Assembly (NCBI RefSeq): GCF_018343615.1
Contig: NZ_JAGYPI010000002.1
Location: 825,562-889,561, forward strand
Length of the DNA: 64,000 nucleotides
Direction: 5' to 3'
DNA from: Bacillus sp. FJAT-49736
GTDB taxonomy: Bacteria; Bacillota; Bacilli; Bacillales; Bacillaceae_C
Part shown: positions 25,936 through 34,411 of the stretch, one piece after another
Layout: each line of letters begins with the position of its first letter
Numbering within the stretch: the first letter of the stretch is position 1
The notes under the pieces: model-generated
The model's input: the letters and a program-made list of their open reading frames with translations, nothing else
The model's database searches: none
Told to the model about the DNA's origin: nothing
Program-made: the position numbers and the translations under genes

Positions 25936-25982
25936 CCCTAATTTTGAAAAGAGAATTATTCAAAATTAGGGTTTCTTTTTTT
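25936..25982 (+). terminator. Terminator after the lipoprotein gene
   Basis: A perfect 13-base stem (CCCTAATTTTGAA with TTCAAAATTAGGG, 25936-25948 / 25959-25971) is followed by TTTCTTTTTTT. Confidence 0.85.
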
Positions 25983-26048
25983 CAGCTAAGAATGGAAGTA
26001 AGCCTATTCAGCCTAATCCATTACAGGATGGTTTATAAGTTAGAAGAC

Positions 26049-26080
26049 TTGACTTAATATCAGTTTAGTAATAAACTGAT
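26049..26080 (+). promoter_or_regulatory. Promoter and MarR-type operator of the mhq-like operon
   Basis: TTGACT (26049-26054) and TAAACT (26072-26077) are 17 bases apart. The palindrome ATCAGTTT-N6-AAACTGAT (26059-26080) covers the spacer and -10 box and lies 20 bases before the MarR gene, so autorepression is likely. Confidence 0.7.
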
Positions 26081-26099
26081 TTCATCAAGGGGTGATGTT

Positions 26100-26507
26100 A
26101 TGAAAGAAAGACTCGGTTTAATGATTTGGTTCCGATTATCACGAATATATAACAAAAGCATCCGCGAATCAAACCAGCACTTAAAAGAATGGAATTTATC
26201 TGTTGCCCAATTTGATGTACTAGTTCAAATAGGTTCACATAAACGGTTATCCCAACAGGAGCTGGCAGATAAACTCCTAGTTACTAAAGGAAACATTACA
26301 CAGCTATTATCAAAATTAGAAGATCTCGGACTAATAAAAAGAGAACAGGAGTGGAAAACAAAATATCTCTCCTTAACGAAAAAAGGAGAAGATCTTTTTC
26401 AGGAAGTAGTACCAAAGCAAGAACAATTTCAAGCATCCCAATTTAGCAAATTAACTCAGGATGAGAAAAAGCAATTGTTAGAGTTACTTAGAAAAATACA
26501 AAACTAA
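26100..26507 (+). CDS. mhqR: MarR-family repressor, MhqR-like
   Basis: A 135-residue MarR regulator: dimerisation helices at both ends, HTH with SQQELADKLLVTKGNITQLLSKLEDLGLI and a wing (KTKYLSLTKKG). In B. subtilis MhqR represses genes for ring-cleaving dioxygenases and a hydrolase and is inactivated by quinones. The two genes that follow are exactly such enzymes, which supports the assignment. No cysteine is present in this copy, so sensing must be by ligand binding rather than thiol oxidation. Confidence 0.82.
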   Translation: MKERLGLMIWFRLSRIYNKSIRESNQHLKEWNLSVAQFDVLVQIGSHKRLSQQELADKLLVTKGNITQLLSKLEDLGLIKREQEWKTKYLSLTKKGEDLFQEVVPKQEQFQASQFSKLTQDEKKQLLELLRKIQN

Positions 26508-26521
26508 TGGAGGGAAATATT

Positions 26522-27493
26522 ATGGAGTTAAAAGGTATTCATCACGTATCTGCTTTAACTGCCAAGGCACCTGAAAATTTCGATTTTTACACAAAAGTAT
26601 TAGGTCTTCGCTTAGTAAAAAAGACAGTTAACCAAGATGATATTTCTGTTTATCACTTATTTTATGGCGATGAAAAAGGAAATCCCGGAACGGAATTAAC
26701 ATTTTTTGAAATACCGCATGCTGCTCGTACACATGAAGGAGTAAATAGTATTTCCGCACTTTCCTTACGTGTTTCTGATGATCAGGCTCTCGTCTTTTGG
26801 AAAAAACGCTTTGAGGAATTAAAAATTGAACACGAGGACATTAAAAATCGAGCAGGTCGCTCTACCCTTGCCTTCAAAGATCATGAGGGGCAGCGTTTGA
26901 TTTTAGTATCGGATGAGAATAATGTTGGAGTGAAAGGCGGGAAACCGTGGAATAAAAGCCCAATTCCAGCTGAGAATGGGATACTTGGACTAGGTCCCGT
27001 TAAATTAACGGTTCGTTTTGCACCAGCTACTGCTTCTGTTTTAACCGATATTCTAGGATTCCGTTTGAAAGGTCAATATCCATCAGAGATAGAAGGCCAA
27101 CCGGATATACTTGTATTTGAAACTGGTGAAGGTGGTACAGGTGCGGAAGTTCATGTCGAGGAAAGAAACGACCTTCCTCCAGAACGTCTTGGACGTGGCG
27201 GGGTTCACCATGTTGCGTTTAGGGTAGAAGATGAGAAAGAACTACAGGAATGGATTGCAAAGATTCGAGCAGCAAGATTTCCAAATTCCGGATTTGTCGA
27301 TCGCTTTTACTTCCGTTCCCTTTATTTTAGAGAACCAAATGGAATTCTTTTTGAGCTTGCAACAGATGGACCAGGATTTGATACAGATGAAGACTTGGCT
27401 ACACTAGGAGAGTCCCTTGCCTTGCCACCATTTTTAGAAGAGAAGCGCGAACAAATTGAAGCTCATTTAAAACCATTAGATACAAAACAATAG
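26522..27493 (+). CDS. mhqO: Ring-cleaving dioxygenase, MhqO-like (double VOC domain)
   Basis: A 323-residue protein with two VOC units. The first has GIHHVSALTAKAPENFDFYTKVLGLRLVKKTVN and the second starts at about 150. GGVHHVAFRV (about 220) and FYFRSLYFREPNGILFELATD (about 265) hold further metal-ligand His and Glu positions. Bacillus MhqO/MhqA proteins open hydroquinone-type rings using a bound metal. I chose the ATG at 26522 because GGAGGG is seven bases upstream; it is 14 bases after the repressor's stop. Confidence 0.88.
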   Translation: MELKGIHHVSALTAKAPENFDFYTKVLGLRLVKKTVNQDDISVYHLFYGDEKGNPGTELTFFEIPHAARTHEGVNSISALSLRVSDDQALVFWKKRFEELKIEHEDIKNRAGRSTLAFKDHEGQRLILVSDENNVGVKGGKPWNKSPIPAENGILGLGPVKLTVRFAPATASVLTDILGFRLKGQYPSEIEGQPDILVFETGEGGTGAEVHVEERNDLPPERLGRGGVHHVAFRVEDEKELQEWIAKIRAARFPNSGFVDRFYFRSLYFREPNGILFELATDGPGFDTDEDLATLGESLALPPFLEEKREQIEAHLKPLDTKQ

Positions 27494-27507
27494 AAAGGTG
27501 AAGTATG

Positions 27508-28119
27508 ATGAAACATATTTTTGAAAAAGGGGAAAATCCTAATGCCCCTACCCTCCTTCTTCTGCATGGAACAGGAGGTACAGAACACGATTTAATAAAT
27601 GTAGGAAAAATGATTTCAGCAGAATCTTCTTTATTAGGTGTGAAAGGAAATGTATCCGAATTCGGAATGGCTCGCTTTTTTCGCCGTCTTTCAGAAGGAG
27701 TTTTTGATGAAGAGGATCTAATTTTCCGCACTCAGGAATTAAAAGAGTTTTTGGACGAAAGTGCGGAAGCATATCAATTCAATCGGAATAATATTGTTGC
27801 GGTTGGCTACTCGAATGGGGCTAATATTGCAGCAAGCTTACTTTTCCATTATCAAAATGTGTTAGCGGGCGCTGTTCTCTTTCATCCAATGGTGCCGAGA
27901 CGCGGGATTACTTTACCTGATTTGAGTGGAACTTCCGTCTTTATCGGAGCTGGCGAAAATGACCCATTGGTTCCGCTTCAGGAGACGAAAGAGCTGGTTA
28001 CAACTTTGAAAGTTGCGAACGCGGATATAGAAGTGCTTTTTGAACAGAATGGACATCAATTATCTGGCAACGAGGTGTATGCAGCTAGGGATTGGTTCAA
28101 TAAAAAGTTTTTCAAATAG
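27508..28119 (+). CDS. mhqD: Carboxylesterase/phospholipase, MhqD-like
   Basis: A 203-residue alpha/beta hydrolase of the small esterase group. The oxyanion motif LLLLHGTGGTEHDL opens the domain. The triad is Ser102 in VGYSNGAN, Asp152 in GAGENDPLVP and His183 in QNGHQLS. MhqD proteins belong to the quinone and aldehyde detoxification regulon. Of two adjacent ATG codons the second (27508) has the better spacing from AAAGGTG. Third gene of the operon, followed by a terminator. Confidence 0.88.
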   Translation: MKHIFEKGENPNAPTLLLLHGTGGTEHDLINVGKMISAESSLLGVKGNVSEFGMARFFRRLSEGVFDEEDLIFRTQELKEFLDESAEAYQFNRNNIVAVGYSNGANIAASLLFHYQNVLAGAVLFHPMVPRRGITLPDLSGTSVFIGAGENDPLVPLQETKELVTTLKVANADIEVLFEQNGHQLSGNEVYAARDWFNKKFFK

Positions 28120-28128
28120 AATTTTGTA

Positions 28129-28153
28129 GGGTGTCGATTATGACACCCTTTTT
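28129..28153 (+). terminator. Terminator of the mhq-like operon
   Basis: GGGTGTC (28129-28135) and GACACCC (28142-28148) form a hairpin with a six-base loop followed by TTTTT. Confidence 0.85.
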
Positions 28154-28170
28154 CGTTGGGATTTAGCCGA

Positions 28171-28290
28171 TGGCGGAAAACTTCTGCGGTTTGGCGGAAT
28201 TAACGGTAAATTCCGCGGGATTATGTGTAGGTTTCGCGGAATTATCTTAAATTCCCGCGGAATTATTGGATAAATTGGCGGAATAAATGA
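28171..28290. repeat. Degenerate GC-box tandem repeat
   Basis: Six or so imperfect copies of a unit of 20-25 bases containing GCGGAATTA, interspersed with AT-rich DNA. It is non-coding and locally GC-richer than its surroundings. The rest of the 28120-28477 gap has no other feature I can name. Confidence 0.6.
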
Positions 28291-28477
28291 AAGATCATCT
28301 TACTGAACATCAGCAATTCACCTTATTACTTCAGTATCTTCCTTCCTTTTTCAGCAGTCTCCCTTTAAACTTCCTGGTCCCTCCAAAGCATTTCACATGA
28401 TATTTCCCCCGCTAAATGTATTTTGTTGAACATGAAAGTCAATGATAGATAGCGACAATATTGAAGGAGGAACATAA

Positions 28478-28981
28478 ATGTTTCAATCTATTACGGAATT
28501 TTTGAATCAGTGGGAGCAAGAAAGCAGCTCTACTCAGAAGGTTTTGGATACATTAACGGATGCCTCACTAAAACAGGACGTAACCGCTGCAGGTCGCGAT
28601 TTAGGCAGGATCGCATGGCATGTTGTAGCTTCACTTCATGAAATGGTTTCAAAAACAGGGTTGCAATTCAAGGGGGCAGAATCTGATCAGGATGTGCCTG
28701 TATCTGCGAAGGAAATTGCCGATCAATACCGGCAAGTGAACGCTGCTATGATTTCTGCAATCAAGGAGCAATGGAACGACCAATCCTTAAAAGAAGAACA
28801 CGATATGTTTGGGCGGCAATTACCTATAGGTGCATCTCTGCTATTAGTAATTTTGCATCAAACCCATCACCGCGGACAGATGACCGTACTAATGAGACAA
28901 GCTGGCCTCAAGGTTCCTGGTGTATACGGTCCTTCACAAGAAGAATGGAGTGCTATTGGGATGGAAGCACCTAAGCTTTAA
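28478..28981 (+). CDS. DinB family protein
   Basis: A 167-residue DinB-fold protein. The likely metal ligands are His48 in RIAWHVV and His127 and His131 in ILHQTHHRGQM, the standard H-x3-HR-GQ pattern. The length is normal. Function unknown; DinB enzymes of Firmicutes include bacillithiol transferases. GAAGGAGG precedes the ATG. Confidence 0.87.
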   Translation: MFQSITEFLNQWEQESSSTQKVLDTLTDASLKQDVTAAGRDLGRIAWHVVASLHEMVSKTGLQFKGAESDQDVPVSAKEIADQYRQVNAAMISAIKEQWNDQSLKEEHDMFGRQLPIGASLLLVILHQTHHRGQMTVLMRQAGLKVPGVYGPSQEEWSAIGMEAPKL

Positions 28982-28987
28982 TAAATC

Positions 28988-29017
28988 CACCCCTTAGCAT
29001 TCCTACACTAAGGGGTG
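28988..29017. terminator. Hairpin between convergent genes
   Basis: A perfect ten-base stem, CACCCCTTAG with CTAAGGGGTG (28988-28997 / 29008-29017), sits between the DinB and 5'-nucleotidase genes. It lacks a good T tract but may end transcription from both sides. Confidence 0.6.
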
Positions 29018-29025
29018 TTCCAAAA

Positions 29026-30630
29026 CTAGTTTACTTTCACTATTCTATTCTGAATCTCCATCGTAATCGGACCAGTTTGCTTTTTCACATAGTCTACTAA
29101 TGCATCCAAATCAACAGGACCATTTACTTGATTTTTACCATTGGCGAATTCCGTGAACCCATCCCCGCCGCTTGCTAGGAAGTTGTTCATAGCAACTGTA
29201 TAAATTTGATTAGGTTCAATTGGTGTACCATCTTCCAATGTTAGAGAAACAATTTTATCCGTTTTTGTACTGTCCCAAGTGTACTTCATACCGGAGATTT
29301 GTAGCATTTTAGAAGAGCCGTCATCACGCCATTGTTGATTTAACGCTTTGCGAATCTGGTCTCCAGTTAAGTCCATCGTAATCATGGTATTTCCAAAAGG
29401 TTGAACTGTGTAAAGTTCTCCCCATGTGATTTCTCCGCTGTTAATATCCGCACGAATACCACCAGGATTCGTTATGGCAATTTGTGCTTGTGTAATATCA
29501 CGCTGTGCATCTGTTATAAGATCTCCTAAATTTGATTCTCCGCTTTCATTTTGTTTACCTGTCAATGCAGCGGTAGTGGTTCCGAGCACTTGGTTAATTA
29601 ATGGGGCAACTCTTTCTTCATCCTTATCAATCATTGCCTTAATTTGAGGATCTGGTGTAATGGAATCTTGATAAGTTGTTACAATTTCTGCACTGTCTTT
29701 TACCACATCTTTTGTTCTCGGATCAATCCATATATGAACCTCTGCAAATGCTGTTCCATAAGAATATGCTTGTACAACCCGCTTCCCTGCTACTTTCGTA
29801 TTTATATAAGCATGATTATGACCGCCAAATACAACATCCACTTCAGGATCCATATTCTTCGCCATGTCAATCACTTTACCAGTCGCGTTTTTTCCATCAT
29901 AATCTGAATTTCCTGGATCATGTGCCAAAACAATGATGGTTTTTACTCCTTTTTTCTTTAACTCTTTTGCATATTTATTGACTGCTTCTGTTTCGTCGGT
30001 AAATTCAACGTCCTTCACATTTGCTGGCATGGTGATACTTGGTGTTTCGGTTGTATCTACACCAATAAATCCAATGTCTATGCCATGCACCTTTTTAATT
30101 ACATAAGGCGGTAGCAAAGGTTTCTTCGTCTTTTTATCTATTACATTAGCACATACATATGGGAAATTTAGTCCTTTAAAATATTCCCCTGTCGTTGGGT
30201 TTGTTCCACCATAAATTTGTCTCATCATTTCCTTTACACCGTGATCAAATTCATGATTCCCAAGTGTACCAACATCAAAATGAAGTGCATTTAAAATATT
30301 CAAAGTAGGTTCATCCTGAAAGAGTGCTGATACAGGTGCAGAAGCGCCTACTGCGTCACCACTTGTAACTAGCAATGTATCTTTTACTTGTGCTTTCTTT
30401 TGTTTCAAATAGGCTGCCAGTACATCTGCACGACCAACGTTTCGACTGCCAACCGTACGTGTGACGTCTAGCTGTCCATGAAGGTCATTGATTCCAAGAA
30501 TTTGCACCTCAATTGGATGTGGATGTGCTTTTTTTACAGGTGTATTCTTAGCTGCAGCATCCACGGATGAGAACGGTAAAGTCAACAAAGTGGCTAGACC
30601 TATTGATAATAATAGATTTCTTTTTCGCAA
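29026..30630 (-). CDS. Secreted 5'-nucleotidase / 2',3'-cyclic phosphodiesterase (UshA-YfkN type)
   Basis: A 534-residue secreted enzyme. The signal peptide covers 1-26. The N-terminal metallophosphoesterase has GINDLHGQ, VTSGDAVG, LGNHEFDHG and FGGHNHAYI, all four metal-binding blocks. The C-terminal 5'-nucleotidase domain has NPGGIRADI, TVQPFGN and NNFLASGGDGF. It releases phosphate and nucleosides from nucleotides outside the cell; no sortase motif is visible, so it is probably free or wall-bound by other means. The TTG start has GGGGAG ten bases upstream. Single gene. Confidence 0.92.
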   Translation of the reverse strand: MRKRNLLLSIGLATLLTLPFSSVDAAAKNTPVKKAHPHPIEVQILGINDLHGQLDVTRTVGSRNVGRADVLAAYLKQKKAQVKDTLLVTSGDAVGASAPVSALFQDEPTLNILNALHFDVGTLGNHEFDHGVKEMMRQIYGGTNPTTGEYFKGLNFPYVCANVIDKKTKKPLLPPYVIKKVHGIDIGFIGVDTTETPSITMPANVKDVEFTDETEAVNKYAKELKKKGVKTIIVLAHDPGNSDYDGKNATGKVIDMAKNMDPEVDVVFGGHNHAYINTKVAGKRVVQAYSYGTAFAEVHIWIDPRTKDVVKDSAEIVTTYQDSITPDPQIKAMIDKDEERVAPLINQVLGTTTAALTGKQNESGESNLGDLITDAQRDITQAQIAITNPGGIRADINSGEITWGELYTVQPFGNTMITMDLTGDQIRKALNQQWRDDGSSKMLQISGMKYTWDSTKTDKIVSLTLEDGTPIEPNQIYTVAMNNFLASGGDGFTEFANGKNQVNGPVDLDALVDYVKKQTGPITMEIQNRIVKVN

Positions 30631-30880
30631 AATTTCCCACTCCCCATGTTTAATAGTTTACAAGATTCAGTATAAATAACGAACATTGGACACACAACAA
30701 GTAATAATATGCGTATTTTTTACAAAAATTGTGTTGTAAATTTCTCCAATATCGTCAATTTGAACCATGTAACAAATAATCAATATTACCTAGTTAACAG
30801 ATATCCATTTCTATTAAAATCATAATACTTGAATGTTAAAGTCATATATTGGGAGTTTCAATTTACGGTTAATTCAACGT

Positions 30881-30915
30881 AAAAAAGGATCCTTCCTGTA
30901 AGATAGAAAGGATCC
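30881..30915 (-). terminator. Terminator after the quinone oxidoreductase gene
   Basis: On the minus strand GGATCCTT and AAGGATCC (30887-30894 / 30908-30915) pair across a 13-base loop, followed by TTTTTT. The rest of 30631-30880 should hold the promoter of the 5'-nucleotidase gene; I see no other feature. Confidence 0.85.
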
Positions 30916-30925
30916 TCTTTTAGAT

Positions 30926-31891
30926 TTATGGAATTAATAATACCTTTCCGGTACTTTTTCTGCTTTCAAGGAACTCATGTGCTTTTGCACCATCACATAA
31001 TTTAAACAAGGTGGGGTCGGAAATCTTAAGATGACCGCTTTGAACCGATTTAAATAATTCTTCGGAACGTGCAACGCGTTCTTCCCGAGATGTTAGCACA
31101 TTCCAAAGGTCACCGCCAGTCAGAGTTTTGGATGTATCCATCAGCATTCTTGGGTCAACTGGTGCTGGATCCCCACCTGCCATTCCAAAAAATACAACAG
31201 TTCCACCAATACGGGTTACATCAAAGCTATCCGTAAGTGTCGCCCCAACAGATTCATACACGACATCTACTCCACGACCATTGGTTACAGCTTTAATTTT
31301 TTCTTTCCAATCTTCTGTATACAAAAACACATGATTTGCTCCCGCTGTTTGGGCAGCTTGACTTTTTTTCACAGAGGAAGTCAAACCAATAACATTTCCA
31401 CCATGCAATTGGATTATTTGCACTAGCAGCTGGCCCACACCTCCGGCAGCAGCATGAACTAGAGCTACATCTCCATTTTTTATGGAATAACTATCTTTCG
31501 TTAAATAATGAGCTGTTAAACCCTGCAGTACCAAAGAAGCCGCCATTTCATACGAAATACTCTCCGGAATAGGAATTGCTTTATCTTGAGGTACCGCGAC
31601 AAGCTCTGCATTCGCAAAAGGAACATCTGCAAAAGCTATTCTGTCTCCTACTTTAATATCCTTAACCATACTTCCGACTTGTTGCACGAGACCAGCACCC
31701 TCGTATCCTAATATGTACGGGGGTTGTCCGACTAAATGATAATTACCTTTTCGGCGATATACATCCGCAAAATTCAACCCAATCGCTTTCATTTCTAATA
31801 AAACATCTTCTGGACCGATTTCCGGATTCTTTATATCTCGATATTGGAGAACTTCTGGCCCTCCGAACTTTTCAAATATAAGTGCTTTCAT
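30926..31891 (-). CDS. NADPH:quinone oxidoreductase, zeta-crystallin-like MDR
   Basis: A 321-residue medium-chain reductase without the structural or catalytic zinc cysteines. The substrate-binding part has GLNFADVYRRKG and ILGYEGAGLVQQVG. The nucleotide-binding part has HAAAGGVGQLLVQ, the AxxGGxG motif. It matches Qor-type one- or two-electron quinone reductases. GGAGAG precedes the ATG. Functionally it fits with the mhq-like quinone detoxification operon at 26 kb, although it is on the other strand. Confidence 0.9.
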   Translation of the reverse strand: MKALIFEKFGGPEVLQYRDIKNPEIGPEDVLLEMKAIGLNFADVYRRKGNYHLVGQPPYILGYEGAGLVQQVGSMVKDIKVGDRIAFADVPFANAELVAVPQDKAIPIPESISYEMAASLVLQGLTAHYLTKDSYSIKNGDVALVHAAAGGVGQLLVQIIQLHGGNVIGLTSSVKKSQAAQTAGANHVFLYTEDWKEKIKAVTNGRGVDVVYESVGATLTDSFDVTRIGGTVVFFGMAGGDPAPVDPRMLMDTSKTLTGGDLWNVLTSREERVARSEELFKSVQSGHLKISDPTLFKLCDGAKAHEFLESRKSTGKVLLIP

Positions 31892-31970
31892 GATGTTCTC
31901 TCCATCTCATTAAAAGATCATTCTTCCTTATTATATCCAATCCAACAGAAAATCATGGAGTTATATCATT

Positions 31971-32125
31971 TTACAATAAATATGTTGTACTACTCCAATG
32001 CTTTGCACCAGACCTTTTACTCCCTTTCCATCCAATCCTTTGTAGCTCTTTTGCAATCATTACATTAATAATCCCGTGCCCTACTAGAACGACTAATTGA
32101 TTTTTTTCTCCTCTTTCAAAAACAG
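31971..32125 (-). pseudogene. C-terminal remnant of a histidine phosphatase family protein
   Basis: Up to TAA at 31971-31973 the minus strand reads QLVVLVGHGIINVMIAKEL, then GWKG and AKHWSSTTYLL. This is the end of a phosphoglycerate-mutase-like histidine phosphatase, including its second catalytic His (GHG). Upstream the frame is broken within about 40 bases. Farther left, 32180-32290 contains another short open stretch without a clear family. The remainder of the 31892-32404 gap is AT-rich and shows nothing more. Confidence 0.65.
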
Positions 32126-32404
32126 AGATTATTGAAATATTTTTTTGCTACAAAAGTGATGGCGTTTGTTCTTAAAATAAATTCCTTATCTTCTCCTACT
32201 AATCTTATATTCTAATGGCTTTATACCTACTTTTAACTTTTCCCATTCGGTGTAAAGTTCCTGTTTTGCAGCATTTCCTTCGTTGATAAGTTAACTTCCA
32301 TGTACGATCACGATCTATATTCTATAATTGTCATATCAATAATCTGTATATTTTTCTCCCCTCTTGCCGAATATAGCTTACTCGATTCATTCCGATATCC
32401 CAAT

Positions 32405-32857
32405 TCATATATCCTGAGACAATCTCACCATATCGATTACCTGGATACCATTCTCATAAATCTCTTCCTCATAATGCCTGATAAAAAAATCCCTATCCAC
32501 GCCAACAATCCGAAAACCACATTTTTGATAGAGTAATAGTTGGCCCACACTGGAGTTTGCCGTGCCAATTTCAATTGTCTTAAAGCCTAACTCCATCGCT
32601 CGCTTTATCGCATCTTTTATTAGTTTCTTCCCGATTCCTTTTCCTTGAAGATGCTCAGCAACTGCAATATTCACAATCTCTATTGTATCTGGCCGTGTTG
32701 GAAGCAATACATATTCACCCATAATACTTTCTTCTCCCTCGGCAACAAAGCACTCACCTCTGGAAAGGTATTCTTCTACTAGACTCCTAGAAGGATCCGC
32801 TAATAAAAGTAAATCCATTGGGGCCTTCTCTTCCATCCTTAATTTTCGTATTTTCAA
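32405..32857 (-). CDS. GNAT N-acetyltransferase, YvbK-like
   Basis: A 150-residue acetyltransferase with motif A as IVNIAVAEHLQGKGIGKKLI (about 61-80) and the C-terminal SSVGQLLLYQKCGFRIVGVDRDFF. The sequence strongly recalls Bacillus YvbK. The TTG start at 32857 has AGGAGGG six bases before it. The substrate is unknown. It heads a run of small genes, all on the minus strand, many of them GNATs. Confidence 0.87.
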   Translation of the reverse strand: MKIRKLRMEEKAPMDLLLLADPSRSLVEEYLSRGECFVAEGEESIMGEYVLLPTRPDTIEIVNIAVAEHLQGKGIGKKLIKDAIKRAMELGFKTIEIGTANSSVGQLLLYQKCGFRIVGVDRDFFIRHYEEEIYENGIQVIDMVRLSQDI

Positions 32858-32968
32858 TTAAAACCCTCCTGTTACTACACTAACAAAGTAAAATGGGTCT
32901 CACAGTCATGATGAGTTCTTAACGAATAGCACCATTTTTTATTGTTTCCAATTACGATTCATTTTAAT

Positions 32969-33520
32969 TTAGGATAACAACTTCTTACTATATACAACTG
33001 GGGCTGCTATACATTGGTCATCTACAAAAATAGTTTCTATCAAGGCAACCTTTGTTATACTTGCCTGGATTGTGTTAATTTTTCCGAAGCAGTATGTAAA
33101 TGCCTCCATTAATTTTTCATGGGTTAACCGATTGGCTAGTGTACAATGCGGAATCCATTTTCCCGGAAGGTAGAGAGAATTAGGATTGTCCTTGTACTTA
33201 TTAAAATTGTCGTGGTGATTTCTATGAAGATTGGACAGAGATTCAGATATCGTTGGGGCTAAAAACAATGTTCCTGAATTTAAAAATGTTCCTAGAGAAT
33301 TAAATGTTATTTCCACCTGTGGAGTAGAATCATAGAATTGATCCATCCATTGGATAAAATCACCTTGGTCTAGCTGGTTATAGCTTGCAAGGGTGATATG
33401 TGGCTGTCGATTTTCTACTTCCTCCGCATAAGAGGAAATGGATCGCAACTTTAATTCTCTCCATATGTCTTTGATGGAATCTTCTGTTTCCTTGTCCAGC
33501 AATGCAATAAATCCGTACAT
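32969..33520 (-). CDS. 2H phosphoesterase (2'-5' RNA ligase-like)
   Basis: A 183-residue protein with the two His-x-Thr motifs of the 2H superfamily: PHITLA at His41 and PHCTLA at His125. Spacing and length fit the YjcG/LigT-like Bacillus proteins. These enzymes cleave or join cyclic phosphodiesters of RNA or nucleotides; the substrate here is unknown. AAGGGG lies six bases before the ATG. Confidence 0.85.
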   Translation of the reverse strand: MYGFIALLDKETEDSIKDIWRELKLRSISSYAEEVENRQPHITLASYNQLDQGDFIQWMDQFYDSTPQVEITFNSLGTFLNSGTLFLAPTISESLSNLHRNHHDNFNKYKDNPNSLYLPGKWIPHCTLANRLTHEKLMEAFTYCFGKINTIQASITKVALIETIFVDDQCIAAPVVYSKKLLS

Positions 33521-33551
33521 ATTAATCCCCTTTCACCATGCATACATAAAA

Positions 33552-33899
33552 TCATTTTTCATTCATTACAATTCGATCCCCATGGCTATGAGGTTGTGAA
33601 ATAACCAAAAATTCTATTTCTCCATTAGATTCGTTCTTCATTTGATGCGGAAGGAGAGGGGGAACCTCCACCCCTTCACCTTTATTTAAGTTAATTCTCT
33701 CACCATTTAGTTCCAATACCGCAGAACCGGATAAAACAAAGAAAAATTGACGTGAATGCTGATGGTAATGTCGAACCTCGGATGTATGGGCAGGCACCCT
33801 TTCATGAATGACGCTTAAATCATTATTTTTCACTAAGTGCCATCCATCACATTGATCTCCCCACACATAGTGTTCTGCGTTGTGTTTACTAATTTTCAA
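33552..33899 (-). CDS. Cupin domain protein
   Basis: A 115-residue single cupin barrel. RHYHQHSRQFFFVLSGSAVLELNG contains motif 1 with its His residues and GEGVEVPPLLPHQMKN contains motif 2. A metal site is likely. I prefer the TTG at 33899, which is nine bases after AAGGA and begins MKISKHNAEHY as in relatives; the ATG three codons earlier is almost touching that site. It follows the GNAT gene at 33916 within 16 bases, so cotranscription is likely. Confidence 0.82.
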   Translation of the reverse strand: MKISKHNAEHYVWGDQCDGWHLVKNNDLSVIHERVPAHTSEVRHYHQHSRQFFFVLSGSAVLELNGERINLNKGEGVEVPPLLPHQMKNESNGEIEFLVISQPHSHGDRIVMNEK

Positions 33900-33915
33900 T
33901 GCGACCATTCCTTCA

Positions 33916-34392
33916 TCACAGTTTTAGGCTCAGAATCAATTGCTCTCCAATTCTCCCCATTTTTCTCTGTCCAGTATCTGCAAATCCAACCTTTTCATAT
34001 AACTTTTGTGCAGGAATATTTTTTTGATTTACAGCTAAAACAATCTCATTACATTGTGGAAATTCTTGCGGAACAAATTCATTTAATTGATTCATGCCTT
34101 TCTGGGCAAATCCTTTCCCTTGATGGGCATGGTTAATAGAAAATGCTGTTAATAACATAGCATTTGGATTATCTGTATATTCCGCGACTCTTTCACTAGA
34201 ATGCAATACAAAGAAGCCTACTGGTTCATTTTGGTTTACAATCACTATCGGGTGCCTAACATCCGTAGTTTCTAGCATTTCAACTGGCAACGCAGTAAAT
34301 TGTTCTTGGTCTGCAGGTAAATAAAAATTACTCAATTCATTTAGATATTTTGGTCGATAGAATTCCAATGTTACTTCCAAAACTGTGTCCAT
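33916..34392 (-). CDS. GNAT family N-acetyltransferase
   Basis: A 158-residue acetyltransferase: motif A is LLTAFSINHAHQGKGFAQKGMNQL (about 88-112) and the C-terminal helix is NIPAQKLYEKVGFADTG. The ATG at 34392 is chosen because AGGAGG lies five bases upstream; the longer upstream frame overlaps the LD-carboxypeptidase gene's end. Substrate unknown. Confidence 0.87.
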   Translation of the reverse strand: MDTVLEVTLEFYRPKYLNELSNFYLPADQEQFTALPVEMLETTDVRHPIVIVNQNEPVGFFVLHSSERVAEYTDNPNAMLLTAFSINHAHQGKGFAQKGMNQLNEFVPQEFPQCNEIVLAVNQKNIPAQKLYEKVGFADTGQRKMGRIGEQLILSLKL

Positions 34393-34411
34393 AAAAACCT
34401 CCTGTTTCGTT

